From contig JBFMFH010000105.1 of NCBI GenBank assembly GCA_040752275.1, forward strand, positions 1 through 55,454: a stretch of 55,454 bases of DNA. The letters are read 5' to 3'. The notes beneath the pieces are model-generated. The model saw only the letters and a list, made by a program, of their open reading frames with translations, did no database searches and was not told where the DNA came from. Source of the DNA: JBFMFH01 sp040752275. GTDB taxonomy: Bacteria; Acidobacteriota; Vicinamibacteria; Vicinamibacterales; JAKQTR01. This document shows, piece by piece, positions 36,021 to 43,867 of the stretch. The translations under genes and the position numbers were made by a program. Every line of letters starts with the position of its first letter. Positions within the stretch are counted from its first letter, which is position 1.

Positions 36021-37205
36021 TCACTTCAACTGGCGGGCAAACGTCGAGTGCAGCGATTGGCGCAACTCTTCCAACGTGCCAAATACTATAGCCTGTCTAA
36101 TCCTCGCCATCGTGTCAAGGTAGAAGTGCAGATTGTGCAACGTGTTGTAGACGCTCGCGCCCATCTCGCCCGACACGAACAGGTGGCGCAGGTAGGCGCG
36201 CGAGCAGGTGCGGCACGTGTAGCACGCGCAGGCCGGGTCCGGCGGGCGAATGTCGGCAGCGAACCGCGCATTCTTGATGGCCAGCCGCCCCTCGCTCGTG
36301 AACAACTGCCCGTTGCGGGCGTTTCGTGTCGGCATCACGCAGTCGAAGAGGTCGATACCGCACATCACGGCCTCGACCAGGTCCGCGGGCGTCCCGACTC
36401 CCATCAGGTACCGCGGCCGGTCCGCGGGCAGCAGCCGGGCCGTGTGGGCGACGACCTCGTACATCGTCTCCGCCGGCTCGCCGACGCTGAGGCCCCCGAT
36501 GGCGTAGGCCTCGAATCCCACCGCCAGCGTGAGCTCGGCGCTCAACGCGCGCAGGCTAGCGCTGATGCCTCCCTGCACGATGCCGAACTGCGCCTGCCCA
36601 GGGTTCGTGACGAGGGGCCTCCGATCGCCGGCCGTTCCGGTGGATGGCGCGGGGCCGCCGTCGATCAGGGCGAGGAAACGATCGCGCCCGCGGCGCGCCC
36701 AGCGGGCCGAACGCTCCGCCGACGCTCTCACCGCCGCCTCACCCGCCGGCTGCGCCAGACACTCGTCGAGCACCATCGCGATGTCCGAGCCGAGCTGGGC
36801 CTGGATGTCCACGGCCCGTTCGGGCGTCAGCAGGTGCCACGTCCCGTCGAGATGGGATTGGAAAGAGATGCCGTCCTCGGCGATGACCCGCCTGTCGCCC
36901 AGGCTGTACGCCTGGAAGCCGCCGCTGTCGGTCAGGATCGGGCGATCCCATCCCATGAAGCGGTGAAGGCCGCCGAGCCGGGCGACCAGCTCGTCGCCGG
37001 GACGCAGCCAGAGATGGTAGGTGTTGGCGAGCACGATCTCGGCGCCCACGTCCAGCAGATCGCGTGGGGTCATGCCCTTGACCGCTCCGCGCGTGCCGAC
37101 CGGCATGAAGGCCGGTGTCTGGACCGAACCGTGGGCCGTGCGCATCTCGCCCCGCCGCGCGCGCCCGTCGGTGTCGGTCACGTGGAAGGCGAAGACGGGA
37201 GGCAT
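36021..37205 (-). CDS. tgt: tRNA-guanine transglycosylase
   Basis: Exchanges G34 for preQ1 in tRNAs with GUN anticodons, in queuosine synthesis. 394 aa from ATG 37205; motifs include ANTYHLWLRPG, LTDSGGFQAYSLG with catalytic Asp, GVGTPADLVEAV, DCVMPTRNARNG with the second Asp, and the zinc site CACYTCRTCSRAYLRHL. A longer frame to 37232 exists but would overlap ddl on the other strand and adds non-family residues, so 37205 is preferred. First gene of the sec operon. Confidence 0.96.
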   Translation of the reverse strand: MPPVFAFHVTDTDGRARRGEMRTAHGSVQTPAFMPVGTRGAVKGMTPRDLLDVGAEIVLANTYHLWLRPGDELVARLGGLHRFMGWDRPILTDSGGFQAYSLGDRRVIAEDGISFQSHLDGTWHLLTPERAVDIQAQLGSDIAMVLDECLAQPAGEAAVRASAERSARWARRGRDRFLALIDGGPAPSTGTAGDRRPLVTNPGQAQFGIVQGGISASLRALSAELTLAVGFEAYAIGGLSVGEPAETMYEVVAHTARLLPADRPRYLMGVGTPADLVEAVMCGIDLFDCVMPTRNARNGQLFTSEGRLAIKNARFAADIRPPDPACACYTCRTCSRAYLRHLFVSGEMGASVYNTLHNLHFYLDTMARIRQAIVFGTLEELRQSLHSTFARQLK

Positions 37206-37212
37206 GGGGTTG

Positions 37213-37218
37213 TATAGT
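37213..37218 (+). promoter_or_regulatory. -10 element of a compact tgt/ddl divergent promoter
   Basis: TATAGT lies 7 bp before the ddl GTG at 37225, so transcription would start at about the start codon (leaderless). Read on the other strand, the overlapping TACTAT is placed similarly before tgt ATG 37205. AGTACT at the centre is palindromic. The -35 matches are weak. Confidence 0.4.
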
Positions 37219-37224
37219 ACTCCC

Positions 37225-38394
37225 GTGAACAAGCTCCGAATCGCCGTGTTGTTCGGGGGACGCTCCGGCGAACATGAGGTGTCGGTCCGCTCCGCCTCGT
37301 CCGTGCTCGCCGAGCTCGACCGGGAACGCTACGAACCCATCGCCGTCTATATCGATCCCGAGGGCCGCTGGCGGCTGCCGAACAGGCAGCCGGCGGCCTC
37401 GACCGACGCCGAGGCCCGGGAGTACGTCCGCGAGCAGGCGCGCACGTCGCGCCGCGAGCAGGAGGTGCTGATCCCCGTTCGCCCCGGCGCGGAGCAGACT
37501 CTCGTCGTCGCGTCCCGGGGCCGGGAACCGGCCGACGATCAGACGGAACTGCTGGCCACGCAGGGCATCCATGTGGATCTCGTCTTCCCGGTCCTGCACG
37601 GCCCCTACGGAGAGGACGGGACCGTGCAGGGGCTGTTGGAGCTGGCCGGTGTGCCGTATGTCGGCGCCGGGGTTCTCGCCTCGGCCGTCTGCATGGACAA
37701 GGTCCTCACGAAGACCGTCTTTCAGGCGCACGGCCTCCCCACCCCGGCGTTCGAGGTGGTCTGGGCCTGGGACTGGGCCACGAACCGCGGGAAGATCCTC
37801 AAGCGGCTCAAGTCGAGGTTCGCGCTCCCGGTGTTCGTGAAGCCTGCCAACCTCGGATCGAGTGTCGGGATCAGCAAGGCCCGCGACATCGCCGCCCTGG
37901 AAGCCGCGGTGGATCTCGCCGCGCAGTACGACCGCAAGGTGCTGGTCGAGGAGGCCGTGCCCCACGCCCGCGAGATCGAAGTCTCCGTGCTGGGCAACGA
38001 CGAGCCGCAGGCCTCGGTGCCGGGCGAGATCGTCCCGGCCGAGGGCTGCGATTTCTACGACTACGACGCCAAGTACCTCCTCGACTCGGCGTTGTTCGTG
38101 CCGGCGCAGCTCGGCCGCCGCCAGGTGGCCGAGGCGCAGAAGCTGGCGATCAGGGCCTACGCGGCCGTGGACTGCTCGGGGATGGCCCGTGTGGACTTCC
38201 TGTTCGATGCGGGCGCGGGCACGTGGTTCGTGAGCGAACTCAACACGATTCCGGGATTCACGACCATCAGCATGTACCCGAAGTTGTGGGCGGCCTCGGG
38301 CGTGCCGTACCCGGAACTGCTGGACCGCCTGGTGGCGCTGGCGCTCGAACGCCACGCCTGGCGGCAGCGCCTGCGCACCACCACCGGGTCATGA
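37225..38394 (+). CDS. ddl: D-alanine--D-alanine ligase
   Basis: ATP-grasp enzyme making D-Ala-D-Ala for peptidoglycan. 389 aa from GTG 37225: LRIAVLFGGRSGEHEVSVRS, HGPYGEDGTVQGLLELAGVP, PVFVKPANLGSSVGISK, and CSGMARVDFLF then ELNTIPGFTTISMYPKLW at the C-terminal active site. The LGSSVG signature is the D-Ala-D-Ala type rather than D-Lac. The ORF could be extended to 37021 through tgt, but GTG 37225 starts exactly at the fold. Confidence 0.96.
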   Translation: MNKLRIAVLFGGRSGEHEVSVRSASSVLAELDRERYEPIAVYIDPEGRWRLPNRQPAASTDAEAREYVREQARTSRREQEVLIPVRPGAEQTLVVASRGREPADDQTELLATQGIHVDLVFPVLHGPYGEDGTVQGLLELAGVPYVGAGVLASAVCMDKVLTKTVFQAHGLPTPAFEVVWAWDWATNRGKILKRLKSRFALPVFVKPANLGSSVGISKARDIAALEAAVDLAAQYDRKVLVEEAVPHAREIEVSVLGNDEPQASVPGEIVPAEGCDFYDYDAKYLLDSALFVPAQLGRRQVAEAQKLAIRAYAAVDCSGMARVDFLFDAGAGTWFVSELNTIPGFTTISMYPKLWAASGVPYPELLDRLVALALERHAWRQRLRTTTGS

Positions 38395-39551
38395 CGCGCT
38401 CGTGCCCGGGTCCGGCGGCGGCGCTCCCGGCGCTCGTGGCCGTGGTCCTGGTGGGGCTGTCGGCCCGGGGCGCGCCCGTTCGCGGCTTGACCGGCGGCGA
38501 GCACCTGGCCCGCCTGTACGGTCTCGCCCTCGATGCCGACTTCGCGTCGGCCGAGGCGGCGCTCGCGCGCTCGTGCGCACCCGCGCCCCAGGTGGCCTGC
38601 GACGTCGTCGGGCTCGGCGTGCTGTGGTGGCGGATCTACCTCGACGCGGCCAACCGCCGCTTCGACCGGCCCTTCCTCGATCGGGCCGCGGGGATCATCG
38701 CGGCCGCGGACGCCTGGACGCGCCGCGAGCCCGATCGCGCCGAGGCTTGGTTCTACCTGGGCGCGGCCTACGGGGCGCGCGTGCAGCTCCGGGCGGAGCG
38801 GCGCGAGTACTTTGCGGCGGCGCGTGACGGCAAGCGCATCATGCAGGCGCTCGATCGGGCGCGCGCGCTGGATCCGGACCTGCACGATGCGAACTTCGGC
38901 AGCGGGCTCTACAAGTACTACGCGGATGTCGCGCCCAGGATCCTCAAGTTCCTGCGCTGGCTGCTCGCGCTGCCCGGCGGGAACCGGGCCGAAGGGCTCC
39001 GCCAGATGCAGCGGACGCGCTCGCAGGGCGTGCTGCTGCGCGATGATGCGAACTATCAGTTGCAGCAGATCTACCTGTGGTACGAGAAGCAGCCGGACCT
39101 GGCGCTGGCGCTGCTGGAAGAGCTGCGGCAGCGGCATCCGCGGAACCCGCTGTTTCTCGCGGACATCGCGCGGCTGCACGACCTCTACCGCCGCGATCGG
39201 CGGGCGTCGCTCGCCGCCTACCAGGAGCTCGCCGGTCTTGCCGCGAGCGGCGCGGTGAACGAGGCGACGCTCGGCGCAACGCTGGGCCGGCTGGGCGCGG
39301 CGGGCCAGCTTCAGGCCCTGGGACGGATCGACGATGCGATGCACGAGTTGCAGGTCGCGATCGACGCGCGGCCGGCCGCGCCGTACGGCGCGCTGGCCAA
39401 CGCGCATCTCGCGCTCGCGCGGCTGCAGGCGCGAGGCGGCCAGATCGATCGCGCTCGCGAATCGTTGCGCGCCGCGATCGCCGCGGCGCCGCCGGACGAT
39501 CCGCACGAGGTGGGGAAGCAGGCGCGTGACGAACTGTCGCGACTCCGCTGA
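38391..39551 (+). CDS. Secreted or membrane-anchored TPR-like protein
   Basis: 386 aa starting at ATG 38391, which overlaps the ddl stop (ATGA). N-terminal hydrophobic segment ALPALVAVVLVGLSARGAPV looks like a signal peptide. The rest is helical repeats of TPR character (DRAEAWFYLGAAYGARVQLR, LRDDANYQLQQIYLWYEKQP, GALANAHLALARLQARGG). Coupling to ddl suggests a cell-envelope role, but function is unknown. Confidence 0.75.
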   Translation: MTRSCPGPAAALPALVAVVLVGLSARGAPVRGLTGGEHLARLYGLALDADFASAEAALARSCAPAPQVACDVVGLGVLWWRIYLDAANRRFDRPFLDRAAGIIAAADAWTRREPDRAEAWFYLGAAYGARVQLRAERREYFAAARDGKRIMQALDRARALDPDLHDANFGSGLYKYYADVAPRILKFLRWLLALPGGNRAEGLRQMQRTRSQGVLLRDDANYQLQQIYLWYEKQPDLALALLEELRQRHPRNPLFLADIARLHDLYRRDRRASLAAYQELAGLAASGAVNEATLGATLGRLGAAGQLQALGRIDDAMHELQVAIDARPAAPYGALANAHLALARLQARGGQIDRARESLRAAIAAAPPDDPHEVGKQARDELSRLR

Positions 39552-39605
39552 CCCCGGCGCTCGCGCATCCGCGAAAAAAAGTTGCGCCTTCTCTGCACTT
39601 TGGAC

Positions 39606-39633
39606 TTGACTTCGCCTTCTTCTCACTCATAAT
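39606..39633 (+). promoter_or_regulatory. Sigma70-type promoter of the first Lys/Ala mini-gene
   Basis: TTGACT, a 16-bp spacer, then CATAAT. Predicted start near 39640, with a leader of about 87 nt that ends in the strong ribosome site TAGGAGGAGAA before ATG 39727. Confidence 0.65.
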
Positions 39634-39726
39634 CTACATCTCGTGTGAGCCTTCCGCGCTCAGCCCATTGCTTGTGATATGCCACTGGGTTGACGCGAAG
39701 CGGAGGCCGAACTCCTAGGAGGAGAA

Positions 39727-39786
39727 ATGGCGAAGAAGACTGCGAAGAAGGCGAAGCCGGCGAAGAAGGCCGCGAAGAAGCGCTAG
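39727..39786 (+). CDS. 19-aa Lys/Ala-rich mini-protein 1
   Basis: MAKKTAKKAKPAKKAAKKR: the repeat unit is (A/P)KKA. It resembles the Lys/Ala/Pro tails of histone-H1-like or HU-like bacterial proteins but stands alone. Evidence that it is real: an optimal Shine-Dalgarno (GGAGGAG) at ideal spacing, a good promoter upstream, and a strong hairpin 18 bp after the stop. A near-identical gene follows at 39907. It is probably nucleic-acid binding; that is inference from charge. Confidence 0.7.
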   Translation: MAKKTAKKAKPAKKAAKKR

Positions 39787-39803
39787 CGCCGCGCCGTGGC
39801 CAG

Positions 39804-39828
39804 ACGGGGGTGCCGTGGTCACCCCCGT
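39804..39828 (+). terminator. Hairpin after mini-gene 1
   Basis: 9-bp perfect stem ACGGGGGTG / CACCCCCGT with a 7-nt loop, 18 bp after the stop. No long U-tract follows. Confidence 0.55.
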
Positions 39829-39906
39829 TCCTCCAAGCGCTCGCCTCCTCCCGGCGAACCGGGAGTTGACATAGCGAGAATCCCACGACGAAAGGGGGGA
39901 TGACAG

Positions 39907-39972
39907 ATGGCGAAGAAGACCGCGAAGAAGGCCGCGAAGAAGCCGGCGAAGAAGGCCGCGAAGAAGCGCTAG
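39907..39972 (+). CDS. 21-aa Lys/Ala-rich mini-protein 2
   Basis: Opens MAKKTAKKAAKKPAKK and ends AAKKR; 21 residues, a paralogue of the preceding mini-protein. GAAAGGGGGGATGACAG gives a Shine-Dalgarno, and a TTGACA occurs at 39866-39871, though I see no matching -10, so it may share the first promoter. A classical terminator follows. The tandem duplication with conserved Lys spacing argues that the peptide, not only the RNA, matters. Confidence 0.65.
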   Translation: MAKKTAKKAAKKPAKKAAKKR

Positions 39973-39997
39973 CTTCGGGCCGCAGGCCTGAAACGTG

Positions 39998-40025
39998 AGG
40001 GGGCGATCGTCGCCCCCTTTGTTTT
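39998..40025 (+). terminator. Rho-independent terminator after mini-gene 2
   Basis: Stem AGGGGGCGA / TCGCCCCCT with a 3-nt loop, followed by TTTGTTTT. The clearest intrinsic terminator in the window. Confidence 0.85.
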
Positions 40026-40123
40026 GTACGCGAACGCCGCCGCCTTCACGCGCTGGACGCGCGCGGGCGGTTTCAGTACACTGCTCACCGTTCCCGTCGT
40101 CCCATCACCAAGGAGCGCGCACC

Positions 40124-40483
40124 ATGGCCGAGGCATCGCCGACCGGATCCGCGTCCAGCAACCGCAGCGTGATGATCGTTCTCTCTTACCTCTGGATTCT
40201 CGCCCTCGTCCCGCTGCTGGTCGAGAAGGAGGACTCCGAGGTCCAGTGGCACGCGAAGCACGGCATCGTCCTGATGGTGGCGGAGATCGCCTTCTGGATC
40301 GCCTACACCATCATCGTCAACGTGATCGTCGCGGCCACCTTCGGTCTCGGATGCGTCGTCGGTCTGGTGAGCCCGCTCATCGCGCTGGCGTTCCTCGTCA
40401 TCCACGTCATGGCCATCGTCAAGGGGCTGAACGGCCAGCGGTTCACGCTGCCCTACGTCAGCGAGTTCGCCAACAAGTTCTGA
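40124..40483 (+). CDS. DUF4870 membrane protein
   Basis: 119 aa. VMIVLSYLWILALVPLLV begins the first helix, then EDSEVQWHAKHGIVLMVAEI (the DUF4870 HAKHG/HARQG mark), and two further helices separated by GLGCVVGLVSPLIAL. Ends NGQRFTLPYVSEFANKF. Small integral membrane protein of unknown function, often near lipid or envelope genes. ATG 40124 follows AAGGAG. Confidence 0.85.
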   Translation: MAEASPTGSASSNRSVMIVLSYLWILALVPLLVEKEDSEVQWHAKHGIVLMVAEIAFWIAYTIIVNVIVAATFGLGCVVGLVSPLIALAFLVIHVMAIVKGLNGQRFTLPYVSEFANKF

Positions 40484-40538
40484 GTGAGGGAGTCCCGGCC
40501 AGCGCCAGTCGCGCCGTGCCGGCGCCGGCCAGCATCCT

Positions 40539-40850
40539 ATGGCACGCGTGCGCCGGACCGTCCGGATCGGCCTGCTCGTGTTCGCCGTTCTCTGCGCCTG
40601 GGATGCGAGTCGCCCGCCCGCCGCGCAGGCCGGCGCGGCGGCGGCCGTCTGGGCGATTCGTGCCTACCAGGCGACGCTGTCTCCCGTGATCGAGCGCACC
40701 GGCGTCCGGTGCCGGTTCACACCGTCGTGCAGCCGGTATGCCGTGGCCGTCATCACGCGCGATGGATGGCTCGTCGGATCGTGGCGGGCGTTCTCGCGCG
40801 TCCTCCGCTGCGGGCCTTGGACCCCGGTTGGAACCCTCGACACGCCGTGA
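40539..40850 (+). CDS. yidD: YidD membrane-insertion efficiency factor
   Basis: 103 aa with the family block YQATLSPVIERTGVRCRFTP then SCSRYAVAVI, and the ending GSWRAFSRVLRCGPWTPVGT. N-terminal residues 8-30 form a hydrophobic segment longer than in most YidD proteins, a possible signal or anchor. YidD assists YidC-dependent insertion. It usually lies with rpmH-rnpA-yidC; none of these is present, so this is an isolated copy. Confidence 0.88.
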   Translation: MARVRRTVRIGLLVFAVLCAWDASRPPAAQAGAAAAVWAIRAYQATLSPVIERTGVRCRFTPSCSRYAVAVITRDGWLVGSWRAFSRVLRCGPWTPVGTLDTP

Positions 40851-40872
40851 GAGGGCGGGTGCATCGAAGGAC

Positions 40873-41280
40873 TCAGGAGGCAGCCGACGGACGGCCTGGA
40901 CCCGCGGGGTCGAACAGCCGGCGCGTTTCGGCGCCGAGCAGGACCCAGAAGGCATAGACGGCCAGCGCGGTACCGAAAGGCAGGAAGAACAGGTTGACCA
41001 CGGCAAGCGCCAGCGCCAGCAGGCGCGCCCACGGTCGCTGCCGGCGCATCCCCCGCCCCGCAATGGCGTGGGCCATCCCCCACAGCAGAGCCGCCGCACC
41101 GAACAGCAGGAACAGGACTGCCGTGAGCCCCGCGGCCAGGCCGATCGTCCGGCCCGTCCGGGCCGCCTCGGCGATGAAGACCACCGCACCCACCGCCTGG
41201 ACGAGCACCGCCACGCTCGCCACCAGGGCGAGCAGCCCCCAGAACAGGTAGAGCACTCCCAGCACATCGATGTGTCGCAT
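40873..41280 (-). CDS. Small four-helix membrane protein, unknown
   Basis: 135 aa with about three to four hydrophobic helices (VLGVLYLFWGLLALVASVAV, AAGLTAVLFLLFGAAALLWG, LLALALAVVNLFFLPFGTAL). The ending YAFWVLLGAETRRLFDP is a familiar tail of small membrane proteins of this sort. ATG 41280 is preferred over the first in-frame start at 41340. Divergent from the gene at 41346. No function assigned. Confidence 0.7.
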   Translation of the reverse strand: MRHIDVLGVLYLFWGLLALVASVAVLVQAVGAVVFIAEAARTGRTIGLAAGLTAVLFLLFGAAALLWGMAHAIAGRGMRRQRPWARLLALALAVVNLFFLPFGTALAVYAFWVLLGAETRRLFDPAGPGRPSAAS

Positions 41281-41345
41281 GGCGATTGGGCGGCGACCGC
41301 CGGGTTCGACACCGGCGCGCGCGTGGTAGTATTCTGCCACTGCTC

Positions 41346-42587
41346 ATGCGTTTTCCACTGGTGGCGCTGCTGATTCTGCTGTCGGTCGCCGCGATGGCCC
41401 AGGCTCCCGCCTTCGAGGTGACGCCGGGCCGCCTCTCCTTCATCGTGTCGGCCGGCGGGAACCTGCCCTCCCAGATCATCGCGATCAAGCCCACCGGCTC
41501 CGAGGCGGTGCGCTGGCAGATCACAGCCAGTGCACGCTGGTTGCAGGTCTCGGCCACGTCCGGTACCGGCGCGACCGAGGTGCGCGTTGGTGTGGACGGG
41601 CGAGGCCTGAGCCCGGGTCAGTACAACGGGCGCATTACGGTGACGGGTCCGCCCGGCACCGGACCCGTCGTCGTTGCGGTCATGCTCCAGATCCTGAGCC
41701 GGCCGTCCGGCGCGGCTCAGTCTTCCGGCGCCGTGGCTGCCCTCACGCTGTCGTCGCCGGCCGGATCTCGAGAACCCGCGTCGGCCGTCATCAGCCTCCA
41801 AGATGAACCCACTGCGCCAGCCGCCTGGCGTGTGGAGGCCGACCAGCCCTGGATCAGCGTGGACCCGGCATCCGGCGCCGTGCCTGCCCGTGTCACGGTC
41901 ACGGCCGCCGCCGAGGGCCTTGGGCCGGGCGAGCACCTGGCGACACTCGTCTTCACCGACCGGGACGGACGGCCGTGGATGAAGGTGCCCGTGGCCTTCC
42001 TCGTCGAGGGTGCCGAATCGCTTCAGATTGCCGCTGACGTGCTGCCGCCGGCGACGCGGAATCTGCCATATACCCAGGCCCTCCCGATTCGCGGCGGCAA
42101 GCCGCCGTACCTCGTCCGGATCGTCGAGGGCCGGCTGCCGCCGGGCCTCGCCCTGTCGGGCTCGGTGATATCCGGCGTCGCGCGCTCGGTTGGCACCTAC
42201 CCGCTGGTCCTGTCCGTCACCGACGCATCGACACCCCCAACGACGACGACCCAGCCGGTGCTGTTCCAGGTGATCGTCCTCTTCCAGGACACGGCCCTCG
42301 TGGTGTCGCCGCCAAGCGTCCAGTTGCAGACCAGCGCGATGCGGCCGTCCCAAGGTGCGCGGCTCGCGATTGGCAGTGGCCGGCAGCCGTTGGCCTGGAG
42401 GGCGACCGCCGATGCCTCATGGCTGCGTCTCTCTCCGGAACGGGGTATCTCGCCGAGCGTGCTGCAGGTGGATGTGAACGGCGCGGCGCTCGAGCCGGGC
42501 ACCTACGCCGGCACGATCACCATCACGATGGAAGGTGCGCCGAACAGCCCGGCGCGGGTGGCCGTGCAGGTCGAGGTCAGGAAGTAG
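41346..42587 (+). CDS. Secreted protein with BACON-like and putative-Ig domains
   Basis: 413 aa. Signal peptide MRFPLVALLILLSVAAMAQA, then BACON-like beta domains (VRWQITASARWLQVSATSGT; AAWRVEADQPWISVDPASGA; LAWRATADASWLRLSPERGI) each followed by LxxGxYxGxIxV strands, and one He_PIG/cadherin-like domain (PYLVRIVEGRLPPGLALSGS then VISGVARSVGTYPLVLSV) before the last BACON. No catalytic domain. It is probably a secreted or surface adhesion/carbohydrate-binding module. Its TAG lies in a heptamer repeat. Confidence 0.8.
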   Translation: MRFPLVALLILLSVAAMAQAPAFEVTPGRLSFIVSAGGNLPSQIIAIKPTGSEAVRWQITASARWLQVSATSGTGATEVRVGVDGRGLSPGQYNGRITVTGPPGTGPVVVAVMLQILSRPSGAAQSSGAVAALTLSSPAGSREPASAVISLQDEPTAPAAWRVEADQPWISVDPASGAVPARVTVTAAAEGLGPGEHLATLVFTDRDGRPWMKVPVAFLVEGAESLQIAADVLPPATRNLPYTQALPIRGGKPPYLVRIVEGRLPPGLALSGSVISGVARSVGTYPLVLSVTDASTPPTTTTQPVLFQVIVLFQDTALVVSPPSVQLQTSAMRPSQGARLAIGSGRQPLAWRATADASWLRLSPERGISPSVLQVDVNGAALEPGTYAGTITITMEGAPNSPARVAVQVEVRK

Positions 42588-42643
42588 GCGATAGGCGACA
42601 GGCGACGGGCGACAGGAAGGGAAGGGGTCAGGCGTCAGGCGAC
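42585..42643. repeat. Heptamer-type tandem repeat between convergent genes
   Basis: TAGGCGA, TAGGCGA, CAGGCGA, CGGGCGA, then diverged copies and TCAGGCGTCAGGCGACAG. The first unit supplies the stop of the plus-strand gene and the far end the TGA of the minus-strand gene, so both stops lie in repeat DNA. Confidence 0.75.
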
Positions 42644-43264
42644 AGCCGGGCGGACCGCAATCCTCAGCTCGACCGGCGTGGCCGACATGGACGCGCTGGC
42701 GAGTGTGAAGGCGAATCGCTCGCCACCGGTCATGCCCGGGGGCAGCACAACCGTCACCCGGTGCCGGACCGTCCGCTCGCCCCGGCCCGCGCAGCGCCGG
42801 CACACCTCGAGCCAGATCTCTCCCCGGCCGGCACACGCGGCACACACCGTGCGGAGGGGTACCGCCAGGGGCACGCGGGCGCCTCGAGACGCCTCTTCCC
42901 TCGTCAGTTCGATCTCGGCCGACAGCGGCACAGGTTGCTCGACCTGGCCGGCGAAGGCGCTCCAGATGCGGCACACCAGGGACGACACCGACGGGAAATC
43001 GATGGCGATTTCGTCACCGAACGACGCCGTCTCGACTCGCACGGGGACAGCCGGCGCTGCGAGATGGCGGTCGTAGGCCCGCCGGCGGGTGTCATCGCTC
43101 AGGACTTCGTAGGCCTCCCGAATCGACCTGAACCGGGCCGGATCGGCCCGGGGCGCGATGTCGGGATGGCAGCGGTGCGCCAGCCGGCGGTACGCACGGC
43201 GGATGTCCGCGAGAGACGCATCACGCGAGACGCCGAGCACGTCGTAGTGGGTGGCTGTCGACAC
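42635..43264 (-). CDS. J-domain protein with reduced zinc module
   Basis: 209 aa from GTG 43264. J domain at about 6-65 with the HPD motif (YRRLAHRCHPDIAP) and YDVLGVSRDASLADIRRAYR, so it should stimulate a DnaK ATPase. After a variable linker come CAACAGRGEIWLEVCRRCAG, a single pair of CxxCxGxG motifs instead of DnaJ's four, and a short beta C-terminus. It is not full DnaJ (no Gly/Phe region, C-terminal domain truncated). GTG 43264 is chosen because the upstream TTG at 43303 is the -35 of the promoter. Confidence 0.8.
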   Translation of the reverse strand: MSTATHYDVLGVSRDASLADIRRAYRRLAHRCHPDIAPRADPARFRSIREAYEVLSDDTRRRAYDRHLAAPAVPVRVETASFGDEIAIDFPSVSSLVCRIWSAFAGQVEQPVPLSAEIELTREEASRGARVPLAVPLRTVCAACAGRGEIWLEVCRRCAGRGERTVRHRVTVVLPPGMTGGERFAFTLASASMSATPVELRIAVRPAVA

Positions 43265-43274
43265 CGCACCCGCT

Positions 43275-43303
43275 ACGATAGGAACGCCTCTCGAACCTGT
43301 CAA
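43275..43303 (-). promoter_or_regulatory. Promoter of the J-domain gene (near-leaderless)
   Basis: TTGACA (43303-43298), a 17-bp spacer, TATCGT (43280-43275). Predicted start near 43268, about 4 nt before the GTG at 43264, so the transcript would be almost leaderless. Confidence 0.55.
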
Positions 43304-43356
43304 GGTGGAAGGACGCGGCGCCAGGATGGGCAGAGGATCGGGGGCCCCGCCGGGAT

Positions 43357-43578
43357 CTAACGGGCCCCGAGGACCAGGAGGATCTCGCGGCGCACGTCGT
43401 CGTCGAATTCATCGACGCTGAGGGTCGCCTCACACTCGTCGCACAGGACCTCGAACACCGCCGGCCGGTTCTCCTCGGCCACCTCGACGCGGGAGCCGTC
43501 GACGTGCACGACGTGCATCTGCACCGTCTTGACCAGGTAACTGCGGGTGTTCCCGCAGCTCGGACACGAAATAGGCAT
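43357..43578 (-). CDS. Small zinc-ribbon protein
   Basis: 73 aa: N-terminal CPSCGNTRSY and a later CDECEA form a CxxC...CxxC metal site; the rest is acidic (DEFDDDVRREIL). AAGGAG precedes ATG 43578, which fixes the start; a longer frame to 43758 is not supported. Function unknown. Confidence 0.7.
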   Translation of the reverse strand: MPISCPSCGNTRSYLVKTVQMHVVHVDGSRVEVAEENRPAVFEVLCDECEATLSVDEFDDDVRREILLVLGAR

Positions 43579-43635
43579 GATCAACTCCTTGGCCTCGCCC
43601 CTCCCTGCCGGGGCCGGGACCCGAGGCGCACTTGA

Positions 43636-43665
43636 ATTGTATGGAATGCAGTGAACCCGAGGCAA
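43636..43665 (-). promoter_or_regulatory. Possible promoter of the zinc-ribbon gene
   Basis: TTGCCT (43665-43660), an 18-bp spacer, TACAAT (43641-43636). The -10 is good and the -35 moderate. Confidence 0.4.
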
Positions 43666-43867
43666 CGACGATCTTCCAAGGCAGCCTGAGTGCTTCGGCT
43701 CGCAAGTACGACCACGACTCGTTCCCGCCGGACCTGGCGGGATCTGCTCACTCAGCACTCAGTCCTGAAAGCGCAAGTACGTCCCGATGGTTGCGCATCG
43801 AAGGACTGAGGTATAAAGGAGCAGGCACCCGCATGGTGCGGTCGCCGCCCCCACGGAGCAGCCCGTC

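Noticed and set aside
39727..39972. CRISPR-like or simple-repeat explanation for the Lys/Ala region
   Set aside because: Similarity follows codons of two reading frames with ribosome sites and terminators, not spaced repeats; no CRISPR array was seen anywhere in the window.
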